From positions 248,001-312,000 of the forward strand of contig NZ_CP102263.1 of assembly GCF_025147485.1 (NCBI RefSeq): DNA of 64,000 nucleotides, read 5' to 3'. This document shows positions 6,740-14,871 of this stretch, piece after piece. The first letter of the stretch is position 1. Each line of letters opens with the position of its first letter. Origin of the DNA: Bacteroides uniformis. Its GTDB lineage: Bacteria > Bacteroidota > Bacteroidia > Bacteroidales > Bacteroidaceae. The notes under the pieces were generated by a model. The model worked only from the letters and a program-made list of their open reading frames with translations. It had not been told where the DNA came from and did not search any database. The position numbers and the translations under genes were made by a program.

Positions 6740-7714
6740 TTAGGCTGCTGCGGGTTCGTTCATCGGTTCGGTTACCTTGTCGGCAATCATCTTCGCCGCC
6801 TTGTTCACGTCCCCCAATATCTCCACCAAAAAGGCGGGTTCTTCCTTTAGCTTGGTGAGCCAGTGTTTCAGATAGGCGGCGTTGTTCTCCTGCGGTGCGG
6901 CTGCGTAGCCGAAGAACGCACCGCAAAGGGCTGCGGTAAGTTCGGCGACAAGTTCCTCACGGGCATAGAGCGCATCCCCGAAGAAGCTGCCGAACGTGCG
7001 GTTCAACCGTTGGGGGCTTCCCGTGCTGTGCGCCATCTCGTGCAGGAGTGTGCCGTAATATTCCGCTCCCTGCGGGAACTGCTCACGCTGCGGGCAAACG
7101 ATATGGTCGGAAGAGGGCGAATAGTAGGCACTGTCCGAATACTGCACCTTGATAGGGCAATACCAATTTTGCAGACAGACAAGCTCGTCCAACGCCTCGT
7201 AAATCATCCCGTCCGAATAGTCTTCGGGCTGCTCTCCCTTTTTCATGCGCTCGTAGCGTTCGGGGTATTTCCCTGCAAAATCGGTCTGGTCGATGTTAAA
7301 GACATTGTAATACTTCATCTGCGGGATGACCTTGTAATTTTCCTGCTCGGTTGCGGGCAACTTGCGGTATTCCTCGTACTTGATTGTCTTTTTCGTCTCC
7401 TTGTGTACCACGAACTTGAACCAATAATAGACGGGGAACGAGCGTGCGCCCTTGCTGATGCTCAAGTCCTCTTCTTTCGCTTGGTTGAACGTGAGGAACA
7501 CGGGCAAAGTGAATTTCATAAACTCGGTGTAGAACAATAACATCAAGACATTGCCGCCGTTGTAGAGCGTTCCTCTGATGTTGCGGGGCAAACCTTGTTC
7601 AAGGCTCGCTATCCACGGTTTTTGCCAATCCGTTTTCAAGCACTCGATTTTCTTGATTAACAAATCGGTGAACATCGGTGCAATCTTTTCGATGGTGCTG
7701 TTCGTTGTTGCCAT
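6740..7714 (-). CDS. ardC: ArdC-like antirestriction protein with zincin domain
   Basis: The 324-aa protein has the ArdC-type layout. The N-terminal ssDNA-binding domain (about 1-160) has the typical patterns PWIASLEQGLPRNIRGTLYNG and GARSFPVYYWFKF. The C-terminal zincin domain carries HEMAH (H225, E226, H229) followed by a downstream glutamate in REELVAELTAALCG. ArdC proteins protect transferred DNA from restriction in the recipient and bind single-stranded DNA. This fits a first gene of an operon expressed on entry. It is the most upstream gene of the minus-strand maintenance operon. Confidence 0.88.
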   Translation of the reverse strand: MATTNSTIEKIAPMFTDLLIKKIECLKTDWQKPWIASLEQGLPRNIRGTLYNGGNVLMLLFYTEFMKFTLPVFLTFNQAKEEDLSISKGARSFPVYYWFKFVVHKETKKTIKYEEYRKLPATEQENYKVIPQMKYYNVFNIDQTDFAGKYPERYERMKKGEQPEDYSDGMIYEALDELVCLQNWYCPIKVQYSDSAYYSPSSDHIVCPQREQFPQGAEYYGTLLHEMAHSTGSPQRLNRTFGSFFGDALYAREELVAELTAALCGAFFGYAAAPQENNAAYLKHWLTKLKEEPAFLVEILGDVNKAAKMIADKVTEPMNEPAAA

Positions 7715-8550
7715 AACTCACAAATTTTAATCGTTATTACTCTGTTTTCATCGCTTGTCGCCCCAACCAATTTTTTTCCCTTGGCTGATTGGGAAGAACA
7801 TTGACCATCATTGAAAGCGGAAAAGGTGAATTGCAACCATCTGAAAAAATGGTAAATACTACCCGTCGGGTGGAGATTTGGCATTTTTTGCGGATTTGCT
7901 TTCACCTCCGCCTACCTTCGTCAATGTTTTTCCAATCAGCTTAGGGAAAAAATGCCCTGTCAGTCTATTCCAGTCAATGGTAAGTTACTTGCCGGGTGCA
8001 GGAAAAAGAAGCCTTCCGGAGAGCCGGGAACGCCCGTTTCCCAAGGCAAGGAGATACGGGCGGGAGAAGTATATGGGAGCACGGTCAGGTTCCGGCTGCC
8101 GGACAAACGCCGGGGAACTCTTTCGGGCGGGACGGGGCACGGGAGGTTTCGGCGAACAGCCGAAGCCCCGTGTGACGGCACGGACGGACGTGTTCCGTTT
8201 GTCCTTCCGCCCCGATGTCCGGCTTCGGCCATGCAGCCTCACGGAGTGGTCGGAAACGGACGCCGGGACGGGACAGCCCGTGCGCCAAGGTTTAAGCGCA
8301 AGACAGTGAAATCCCTTTCACCCACGTTAGGGATTACAGGGAAAAGCCCACAGCATAGCGAGGACTTGCAGCGGAAAGCCCGACCCGAAGGGGAACGCCC
8401 AAACAACCACCCGACAAAACTGCTTTTGAGCATACCATAGAAAAAAGGAAGACCGAACGCTCTGAAGTTTCGTCCTTATGATATATATTTGTAATTGAGT
8501 GTGCGATATACAGCGGAAAACGTATATAATTACATATTAGTTGCTTATAA
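7715..8550. other. Long non-coding gap, GC-rich core with AT-rich flanks
   Basis: This 836-nt stretch separates the divergent maintenance operon and cassette array. The part from 7715 to 7960 is moderately AT-rich and should hold the promoter of the ArdC operon, though I could not find a clean -7 box. The part from 7960 to 8430 is very GC-rich and open in several frames at once, with low-complexity translations, so I do not call a gene there. The composition drops sharply near 8440. A transfer origin or regulatory RNA could lie here, but nothing proves it. Confidence 0.5.
8484..8491 (+). promoter_or_regulatory. -7 box ahead of the cassette array
   Basis: TATATTTG is an exact match to TAnnTTTG, 60 nt upstream of the first array gene. 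It lies right where composition changes from GC-rich to AT-rich. Confidence 0.5.
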
Positions 8551-9213
8551 ATGAATATGAAAAATAAGAATAATATATGTCCTGTTTGTGGGCAACATCA
8601 TATTTATCTGCCTCATGAGGTATGTTTGGTTTGTTATCAGAAGACGAAACAAAGCTCTGGATTTTATGAAGCATTAAAAGAAAGAGAAAAACTTGCCAAT
8701 GAGGGGAAAGTGCTACATCATTATTTAATAGATGATTGGTATAATATAGACACGAATGGTCTTGGGGCGGTACAATTGATAGGTGAGTATATTTTAGACA
8801 TAATTGAAGATGATGTAAAACATCTGTGGCACAAACGCCGGATATGTTTTATGCAAGACATGATAAGAGAACTTGATATGAAGTATTTTGCCCCGGCATC
8901 AAAAGAACAAATAGACGATTTTGCGCAAGCGGCTATTAATTTTTGGGACGGGAAAATGACCATTCAAGATGCAAAAGCAAAACTTCGCTCCATGGAAAAG
9001 ATTATTCAAAAAGATACATTGAAATATTCTGATTGGGAACCGAAAGATTTTCTTCTTTGGATGATGGAAACGGAAGAAGTTTTTGACTGGATGTGGGATC
9101 AATGGTTCGAGTGTATTCATGCTTGTATTCCCGATAAGTGTAATGACGAGTTGTGGATAAAAATGTTTCATAAACATTTCCATGATGAAATTAAGGCATG
9201 GATAGATAAATAA
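8551..9213 (+). CDS. Zinc-ribbon protein of unknown function, first gene of the array
   Basis: The 220-aa protein starts with a four-cysteine zinc ribbon (CPVCGQHH...CLVC, residues about 10-28), followed by a helical, acidic body rich in Trp and Phe. No further family is recognised. An internal ATG at 8557 (MKNKNN) is an equally possible start. The gene is distinctly AT-rich compared with the element genes on its left. Small, acidic, cytoplasmic proteins of this kind in a mixed array are typical of toxin-immunity genes, which is why I place it in the candidate immunity array. The role is inference only. Confidence 0.7.
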   Translation: MNMKNKNNICPVCGQHHIYLPHEVCLVCYQKTKQSSGFYEALKEREKLANEGKVLHHYLIDDWYNIDTNGLGAVQLIGEYILDIIEDDVKHLWHKRRICFMQDMIRELDMKYFAPASKEQIDDFAQAAINFWDGKMTIQDAKAKLRSMEKIIQKDTLKYSDWEPKDFLLWMMETEEVFDWMWDQWFECIHACIPDKCNDELWIKMFHKHFHDEIKAWIDK

Positions 9214-9287
9214 ATTTAGCAACTAACAAGCGGCTCAACCTCCCCAGAAAAGGTCGATTAGCCACCAACATACCGATAAGAAATAAA

Positions 9288-9623
9288 ATGAAAGATATAA
9301 TTGAGTTATTACAAAAAGAACGAATAAAAACTGTTGATGCCCTGAAGCATGGCAATCAGCAGGAGCTTTCCTATCTTCAACAAATAGATAAGGCTTTAGG
9401 ATGGTTGAAACGGATTGAAGAAAAAGGATGGGAAGATGTTGGATGTTATGACATACATAGTCTACCGGATTTACCTCAAGAAAACTCCGGTCTATACTCC
9501 TTTTATCATATAATGATGGATTATGAAAGTCCCAACATTGAAGATTGGAAGGAATATAGACCAAACGATCAGTCTTTGCTATTAAGTTTTGATGATATTG
9601 TAATGACTCGAAAAAGCAGATAA
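9288..9623 (+). CDS. Small acidic protein, candidate immunity gene
   Basis: The 111-aa protein has a helical N-terminus (MKDIIELLQKERIKTVDALK and LQQIDKALGWLKRI) and a C-terminal part ending LLLSFDDIVMTRKSR. It has no signal peptide and no known motif. Its leader (9214-9287) contains AACATACCGATAA just before the ATG, a motif echoed ahead of the genes at 9687, 11194 and 12050. The product is not recognised. Confidence 0.65.
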   Translation: MKDIIELLQKERIKTVDALKHGNQQELSYLQQIDKALGWLKRIEEKGWEDVGCYDIHSLPDLPQENSGLYSFYHIMMDYESPNIEDWKEYRPNDQSLLLSFDDIVMTRKSR

Positions 9624-9686
9624 CAAACAGCATCACTACTAAAAGCGGGAACGCTGTCGAACATATTACCGATTAACAATGACAAT

Positions 9687-10298
9687 ATGAAATGGTATAA
9701 AGTATATTTGAATGGAGAAAACCGAATTTGGAAGAAATGTATCACATATTCATGGGAATTTATGCATGAAAATGAAGAAATTAATTTTCAAGAAATTATA
9801 GGTTCATCTTCAAAGAAAGAGTGCCAGATAAAAGCCCTTGTCAAAGGTAAAGGGCTAACGGCTAAAAGTATATCTGATTTTGAGCAAATAAGGATGCCAG
9901 AATTTGCTGAAGTTAGCCATTTGTTTCTTATTAGAGAAGATGTCTTGAATATAAATGATTTATCTTCTATAAATGGCATTTCTTTTAAAAGAGTTTCAGT
10001 GCATGGAGATTTCCCGTTCAATTATATGGTACTTATTTTTAACGAAGTTGTTGATTGTATTGATAATATCCATTCTAAAATAGAAGAATTTGATTGTTTG
10101 AGTACTCTCGTATTAGATGAATCTAAAATACCTCAATCTGTCGATGGATTCTTTTTAAAAGGTTGGAATAAATATGGCTTTTATAAAAGCATTGTCAATG
10201 AGAATATGAAAATGCGATTACTTCATTTGTATAAAGCAAATGAATTTTTGAGATTTAAAGAAGTACAAACAAATCGTATAACAATAACAAACGGATAA
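9687..10298 (+). CDS. Imm11/Imm43-like protein, candidate immunity gene
   Basis: The 203-aa protein has a C-terminal pattern VLDESKIPQSVDGFFLKGW...YKSIVNENMKMRLLHLYKANEFLRFKEV. This resembles the family of immunity proteins (Imm11/Imm43/DUF1629-like) in which an LSE-x-K-I-P...F...S-x-x-x...G-F-x-F layout ends the fold. The N-terminal part (MKWYKVYLNGENRIWKKC) begins with two likely strands. The family assignment is weak and made by eye. It is AT-rich, lies 63 nt after the previous gene, and shares the AACATATTACCGAT leader motif. Confidence 0.6.
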   Translation: MKWYKVYLNGENRIWKKCITYSWEFMHENEEINFQEIIGSSSKKECQIKALVKGKGLTAKSISDFEQIRMPEFAEVSHLFLIREDVLNINDLSSINGISFKRVSVHGDFPFNYMVLIFNEVVDCIDNIHSKIEEFDCLSTLVLDESKIPQSVDGFFLKGWNKYGFYKSIVNENMKMRLLHLYKANEFLRFKEVQTNRITITNG

Positions 10299-10355
10299 AT
10301 ATTTAAAGAAGAGATTATTCGTCGGAAATTGTACATCTAATAATAAAGGATAGTA

Positions 10356-11009
10356 ATGAAAAAGTTATTTGATGCGATAAATAAAGGAGATTTCGATACA
10401 GTTAAGCAAGTGATAGAAAAAAATCCTGTTCTTATCAATTGCATAGAAAAAGGATGGCGCAAAAGAGATGAAGGTTTGTGCCCTTTACGCATAGCAATCA
10501 AGAATTGTCACTATGATATTGTCTGTTTCTTAATAGATGCGGGTGCGAATGTAAATGATTATACTCCCAAAGATGATATGTATATAAGTCACCAAGCTGT
10601 CTATACCGCTGTTACACATTGCATACCCAAATATGGGTTACAATGCGGTATATACGAAGATTCTTTAAAAATATTGAAGTATCTTATTGAACATCGGATG
10701 GACATCAACCTTACAGATAACAATGGAGTTAATAGTTTCTTTCATGGAGTAAATCTCTCTCACTCAATGATACATCCGACATCGGATATGTTTGAATCCG
10801 ATTTGCCTGATACCCTAATTTGGAATCCGGAATTTGATGTAAATATAGCTTATCAAAGATTCAAAGAAGTATTCACACTCCTTTTGGAGCATGGTGCCAA
10901 TACTGATATCCCTGATTATTGGAAAGAGCAGTCTGCATCTTGGGAGGGGTTTAATGCAAAAATCAAATGGGCTAAGAATTTATTAAATCTATGCAATAGA
11001 GAAAAGTAG
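10356..11009 (+). CDS. Ankyrin-repeat protein, candidate immunity gene
   Basis: The 217-aa protein is built of ankyrin-like repeats: LFDAINKGDFDTVKQVIEKN, then CPLRIAIKNCHYDIVCFLID-AGANVND, LKILKYLIEHRMDINLTDNNG, and a last unit LLLEHGANTDIPD. Ankyrin proteins are a known class of immunity proteins in bacterial polymorphic toxin clusters, though ankyrin repeats also occur in other roles. No signal peptide is present. It is AT-rich like its neighbours. Its leader (10299-10355) does not carry the AACATA motif seen ahead of several others. Confidence 0.8.
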   Translation: MKKLFDAINKGDFDTVKQVIEKNPVLINCIEKGWRKRDEGLCPLRIAIKNCHYDIVCFLIDAGANVNDYTPKDDMYISHQAVYTAVTHCIPKYGLQCGIYEDSLKILKYLIEHRMDINLTDNNGVNSFFHGVNLSHSMIHPTSDMFESDLPDTLIWNPEFDVNIAYQRFKEVFTLLLEHGANTDIPDYWKEQSASWEGFNAKIKWAKNLLNLCNREK

Positions 11010-11010
11010 G

Positions 11011-11112
11011 ATGTGCGATATGATTGGATATGAAAATGAAGATGATTATCACATTCATCTTGATGGGCTTTATGATATAAATGAGGAAAACAAGGTGTTT
11101 ATCAATAAATAA
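11011..11112 (+). CDS. 33-aa acidic ORF, possible remnant of a cassette
   Basis: A 34-codon frame starts with ATG one base after the stop of the ankyrin gene and ends with TAA at 11110-11112. The translation (MCDMIGYENEDDYHIHLDGL..., ending VFINK) is acidic and has coding-like codon use. It may be a very small gene or the tail of a decayed immunity gene. I saw no extension in other frames that would rebuild a longer protein. Confidence 0.4.
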   Translation: MCDMIGYENEDDYHIHLDGLYDINEENKVFINK

Positions 11113-11193
11113 AAGTAAATAGTAGGCGGTTTAATAGCAAACTGGCTGAATAAGCGGAGCACTATCAAACATTACCCATGCAATATATTTAGA

Positions 11194-12021
11194 ATGAAGA
11201 AACGGGACTATAAGGAGCAAGAACGACAACGGCGCTATTATTTCTTCGACTACCTGTTCTGGTTGGGAGAAATGGCACAGAGGCATTACAAGGGTGAGCC
11301 AAGACGCCCCGACGGGGAGTCCATGCTGATGCTTTGCATCATGATATTTATCTATGAACCGATCTTCCTTACAACTGCTCATTTCCTTTTCGGTTCCACG
11401 GCATTTGGGTGGTTTACAGTTGCCATGATAGTTGGAATCGTTGTAGTCCATCACTGTGTTTCGCGCGGCTGGATATACCCGTTTTCACGAAGGGAAGCGG
11501 TCATGCAGCACTATGAAGGACGCAGGTTCAGCCCCTTCAGATGTTACTTCTTCCTGTTCTCCCTCGTCTTTCTGATTATTGCCGAAATTAACCTGTTGCC
11601 AAGCACACTGATGCGGATAGACGGGCGCAAGGCAGAGCCGGTGGAGAACACACGGACGGAAGTCCCGCAAAGGTGGAGGGATTACCTTGCACTACGTTTT
11701 GCCATAGGAGCCCGTCAGGAAGTACCCAGCGAAGCCTTGCAATATCTGATCAATCAGGACGGTCGCACATCCCGCTACGGGCAACCGGTCTATGTCATGC
11801 AGGTAAGGGAGGAAGATATGGGAGGAAAGTTCCGTGTGGGGCTATTGAACCATGCTACCTTTGATGAAATCCAAGACGGCAGACGGAAGTTTGTCGAATG
11901 TACATGGGTCAAAGGATATACGCCTGACAGCATAAGGGTACTGCTGACCGGATGGTATGAGGTGAGAAACGCCGAACTTTGTCCGGTGGACTCTCTGGAA
12001 TGGACGGAGGATACGGATTGA
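11194..12021 (+). CDS. Membrane protein of unknown function in the array
   Basis: The 275-aa protein has a charged N-terminus, then three likely membrane segments (about residues 47-70, 72-92 and 113-132), followed by a soluble C-terminal domain of about 140 aa (PQRWRDYLALRFAIGARQEV ... LLTGWYEVRNAELCPVDSLE). No family is recognised. It is less AT-rich than the previous four genes, hinting at a different origin. Its leader contains AACATTACCCAT before the ATG. Membrane-anchored immunity proteins exist for pore-forming or periplasmic toxins, but that is only one reading. Confidence 0.72.
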   Translation: MKKRDYKEQERQRRYYFFDYLFWLGEMAQRHYKGEPRRPDGESMLMLCIMIFIYEPIFLTTAHFLFGSTAFGWFTVAMIVGIVVVHHCVSRGWIYPFSRREAVMQHYEGRRFSPFRCYFFLFSLVFLIIAEINLLPSTLMRIDGRKAEPVENTRTEVPQRWRDYLALRFAIGARQEVPSEALQYLINQDGRTSRYGQPVYVMQVREEDMGGKFRVGLLNHATFDEIQDGRRKFVECTWVKGYTPDSIRVLLTGWYEVRNAELCPVDSLEWTEDTD

Positions 12022-12049
12022 ATAATCAACAACATACCCAATAAATAGA

Positions 12050-12637
12050 ATGAAGAAAACTGTCATAGCACTGTTGTTGGCGGCTGTATCCGTCGTGAGT
12101 TGCGAGCCGCCCATGCCGCCGAGCGACGAGGAAATGATACGCCACTTCGCCACGCACGAGGCGGCGTTCCGCAAGGTGTACGAAATCATGTCAGAGAGTT
12201 CAGAAGGCAGTTTCCACTACCCGCCACTTTATCCGGAAGAGGTCATTATACTTGATTCAACAGAGCAAAGCGATACATCCTATGAATCAAATGACGAACA
12301 AGACCTCCCGGTATATGGGCTGCTGAAGCCAGACCGAATACAGCTCGATTCCTTGTTGTCAGAGATTGGATGCGGTCTTGTCCTTGTTGACCGCAGGGAA
12401 TGGGTAACAGCGGATTCGGTATATGTGAGCCTCGTTATGCCGTACTATTCCCACGGCATCGTGGACGCAGGAACATCCAAGAGTTTCGTTTACGATCCCG
12501 GATTGAGAAGCCGCCGGAACATCCGTATCACCGAATACGGCGACCTGAACGAGATTTACCGAAGGACATACAACGACACCACGCTGTACAAGCCCGTCAA
12601 GGAAGGCTGGTACATCAAGTTAGACCATTCACGATAA
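12050..12637 (+). CDS. Lipoprotein of unknown function in the array
   Basis: The 195-aa protein begins with a lipoprotein signal (MKKTVIALLLAAVSVVSC), with the lipidated Cys near residue 18. The mature part has a Ser/Glu-rich section, a strand-rich middle (CGLVLVDRREWVTADSVYVS) and a C-terminal half with YDPGLRSRRNIRITEYGDL and KEGWYIKLDHSR. No family is recognised. The leader is only 28 nt and contains AACATACCCAATAAA, the same motif as ahead of neighbouring genes. It probably forms a unit with the membrane proteins on either side. Confidence 0.75.
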   Translation: MKKTVIALLLAAVSVVSCEPPMPPSDEEMIRHFATHEAAFRKVYEIMSESSEGSFHYPPLYPEEVIILDSTEQSDTSYESNDEQDLPVYGLLKPDRIQLDSLLSEIGCGLVLVDRREWVTADSVYVSLVMPYYSHGIVDAGTSKSFVYDPGLRSRRNIRITEYGDLNEIYRRTYNDTTLYKPVKEGWYIKLDHSR

Positions 12638-12660
12638 CCTGAAATGATGAACCAAACAAG

Positions 12661-12972
12661 ATGAAATTAAGATTGGCATTAAGGATATTATGGGGGTTAT
12701 GCTGTCTGCTGTTGCTGTGGGTGGCTGTCGCTGATTCTATACAATTCTCAAAGCATCCGGAACTTTACCCGATAGGTTGTGAAGGATTAAGTTGGAGCTA
12801 TGAATCTTCCGAAAACTATATCCTTACGGGCTATGTGGTGATTGGTTGGAGTGCTATCGGCTTTGTCGCATCTGCCTGCTATCGTTTCAAGTATAGCGGA
12901 AAAATACTGCTGGTACATTTTGTACTGACACTACTTCGATGTTGTTGGAATTGTATAGTCATTTATGGATAG
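12661..12972 (+). CDS. Small membrane protein at the end of the array
   Basis: The 103-aa protein has three likely membrane segments (residues about 7-24, 57-73 and 82-100) and a short loop rich in Ser and Tyr between the first two. No family is recognised. The last 42 nt overlap the end of the convergent phosphoribosyltransferase gene, which is unusual and suggests that the 3' end of the array has been joined onto that gene. Confidence 0.6.
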   Translation: MKLRLALRILWGLCCLLLLWVAVADSIQFSKHPELYPIGCEGLSWSYESSENYILTGYVVIGWSAIGFVASACYRFKYSGKILLVHFVLTLLRCCWNCIVIYG

Positions 12973-13923
12973 GTCATTCCGCTCGTCCTCGAAAACGATG
13001 GTCTTGGCAAGGAATATGCCGATGACGAACTTTGCCCCATGCGCTATCAGCTTGCGCCGCAGCGCTATGAAAGTAGCCCCGGTGGTAAGCACGTCGTCCA
13101 CGAGCAAGACGCACTTTCCCCTGAACCGTTCGGGGTGGAACTCCAGATTGGCGGTGCGGTCTCCGTTCCCGCGCGTGCCCTTGTATTGCGCCCTGTCATA
13201 AGCGACGGTTATCGCCCCGTACCCGTCGGCAACCCCCATGTCCGCCGAGAGCTTGCGGCAGAACGCCTCGTACCGGGTGCGGTGCTTCTCCCGTGTGGAT
13301 GCCGGGACGGGAACCAGTACGGCACGGTGCCTGTTCTCCTGAATCGCCCGGATGCGGCTGGCGGCGATGGAGAAGAGCTTGACGAAGAGGTCGGTCTGCT
13401 CACCGCTCTTGAAACGCCAGACGGCGTTCGACACCTTCTTCCCTTCGAAAGTAATCTTGTCGTTCCGGCGGACGGGGCAATAGTCATAAAGGTATAAACA
13501 CAAGCTGCCGTCCAAGCGGAAGAATCCCTGAAAGCGGTTGTCGAGCGGAAAGAACGCCTTGCGGAAGTCATTGAAGAAAGTGAATACAAGGATATTGTTC
13601 CAGAAACGTGCCTCGTCCTCGCTGCCGGAATCGAGCCTGTACATGAATCCCGCCAAGTTCCCGCTCTCATACAAGCCCATGCCGATGGTCAGGCGGCTGT
13701 TGAAGTCGGTCTGGCTGACGATGTACCAGCCGCACCGGGCGAAATGCTCCTCGTAGCCGGAACGGGTCTCCAAAAGGAAATAGAACTTGCCGTCGTCCTC
13801 GAAACGGATGACGTATTCGCAGCGCAGGCGGCGTGCGATCTTGCCCAAGATGCGGCTCTCCTCCTCGATGACCGCAGGAGTGGCAAGGAAGGTGTATTGT
13901 GCGATAAAGACAGCCTCGTCCAT
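12931..13923 (-). CDS. ComF-like phosphoribosyltransferase-domain protein
   Basis: With the ATG at 13923 the protein has 330 aa. The C-terminal domain carries the PRPP-binding signature VLLVDDVLTTGAT, with upstream VPVPASTREKHRTRYEAFC as in ComF/amidophosphoribosyltransferase-like proteins. The N-terminal 180 residues form an unassigned domain rich in Phe and Tyr. ComF proteins act in natural transformation, but stand-alone relatives on conjugative elements have no fixed role. A longer frame to 13968 is possible. The gene lies divergent from the excisionase-like pair, close to the integrase. Confidence 0.78.
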   Translation of the reverse strand: MDEAVFIAQYTFLATPAVIEEESRILGKIARRLRCEYVIRFEDDGKFYFLLETRSGYEEHFARCGWYIVSQTDFNSRLTIGMGLYESGNLAGFMYRLDSGSEDEARFWNNILVFTFFNDFRKAFFPLDNRFQGFFRLDGSLCLYLYDYCPVRRNDKITFEGKKVSNAVWRFKSGEQTDLFVKLFSIAASRIRAIQENRHRAVLVPVPASTREKHRTRYEAFCRKLSADMGVADGYGAITVAYDRAQYKGTRGNGDRTANLEFHPERFRGKCVLLVDDVLTTGATFIALRRKLIAHGAKFVIGIFLAKTIVFEDERNDLSINDYTIPTTSK

Positions 13924-14123
13924 AGTGATGATGTTTGGTCGGTTACAAATATGCGAAATGTCCGGCACACGGCAAGCGGAAAGGGCGGAAAATATGCGGA
14001 AGGGCGTGCGGATATGTAGAGCTTCTCCCTGCTTTTCACCGCCCGGAACGTGACAAGGCTACAAACGTGAAGCAAAACGAGGACAAGCGGTACGGTTTTG
14101 ATACACGGACATATACAGACCGG

Positions 14124-14131
14124 TATATTTG
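14124..14131 (+). promoter_or_regulatory. -7 box for the excisionase-like pair
   Basis: TATATTTG matches TAnnTTTG, 34 nt before the ATG at 14166. A TTTG at 14098-14101 could act as the -33 element with a 22-nt gap. Confidence 0.55.
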
Positions 14132-14165
14132 CAGGGAAGTATAACAATAAAAACGTATCGGGACA

Positions 14166-14459
14166 ATGGAAATAGTAAGCATCGAGAGAAAGACCTTCGA
14201 GGAGATGAAGGAACGGTTCGGCTGCTTTTCGCAGCACGTGAGGGAGCTTTGCGCCCGCTACCGTCCGCCCGAAAAGATGAACTGGATGGACGGGGCGGAC
14301 GTGTGCGAGAAATTAGGCATCAGCAAGCGGACGTTGCAGACCTACCGTGACCGGGGGCTGCTGCCGTACAGCCAGATCAACCACAAGATTTACTACCGGA
14401 CGGAGGACGTGGAGGCGTTCGTGGAAGCCATGAGCCGGGAAATGACGGAGGACGAGTGA
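14166..14459 (+). CDS. Excisionase-like HTH protein (Xis type) 1
   Basis: The 97-aa protein has a MerR-like/excisionase winged HTH at residues about 39-90: MDGADVCEKLGISKRTLQTY, then RDRGLLPYSQINHKIYYRTEDVEAFVEA. Paired small HTH proteins of this kind sit next to the integrase in CTnDOT-family elements, where they act in excision and in control of transfer genes. It ends 1 nt before the next start, so both are co-transcribed. Confidence 0.85.
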   Translation: MEIVSIERKTFEEMKERFGCFSQHVRELCARYRPPEKMNWMDGADVCEKLGISKRTLQTYRDRGLLPYSQINHKIYYRTEDVEAFVEAMSREMTEDE

Positions 14460-14460
14460 G

Positions 14461-14778
14461 ATGGAAGTGATCACAAGGGACACGGAAGAGGTACGGGCGT
14501 ACTTCGAGGCACTGGAGGAAGGCATGAGGTACCTTGACACGGTAACGGCGCACTTCCGCCCGGCGATGAACGGCGAGGTCTATCTTACGGGCGAGGATGT
14601 GTGCAGGCTGCTGCACATCACGCCGAGAACGTTGCAGGACTACCGCACGCAACGGCTGATCCCCTACATATCGCTGCCGGGCAAGACGCTCTACCGCCAG
14701 TCGGACCTGCTGCGTATGCTGGAGGAGAACTACGTGGACATGCGCCCAAAGCGCAAACGGGGGAAAACTCCAACATAA
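14461..14778 (+). CDS. Excisionase-like HTH protein (Xis type) 2
   Basis: The 105-aa protein has the same fold as its upstream neighbour: LTGEDVCRLLHITPRTLQDY, then RTQRLIPYISLPGKTLYRQSDLL, and a basic tail (RPKRKRGKTPT). The two proteins look like old duplicates with different surface charges. It converges on the integrase gene, with 93 nt between the stops. Confidence 0.85.
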   Translation: MEVITRDTEEVRAYFEALEEGMRYLDTVTAHFRPAMNGEVYLTGEDVCRLLHITPRTLQDYRTQRLIPYISLPGKTLYRQSDLLRMLEENYVDMRPKRKRGKTPT

Positions 14779-14871
14779 ACGCACGGGGGTGTGCATCGGG
14801 AAATGCAGCAAAGGCAGGAACACCGCATCGGAAGTTCCTGCCTTTGCCGCATTCTGCACCGGGGAAAGGCG

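Noticed and set aside
7952-8440. Plus-strand frame of 162 codons in the GC-rich gap
   Set aside because: Several frames on both strands are open over the same bases, the translation is low in complexity and rich in Arg, Gly and Pro, and no family or ribosome entry signal supports it.
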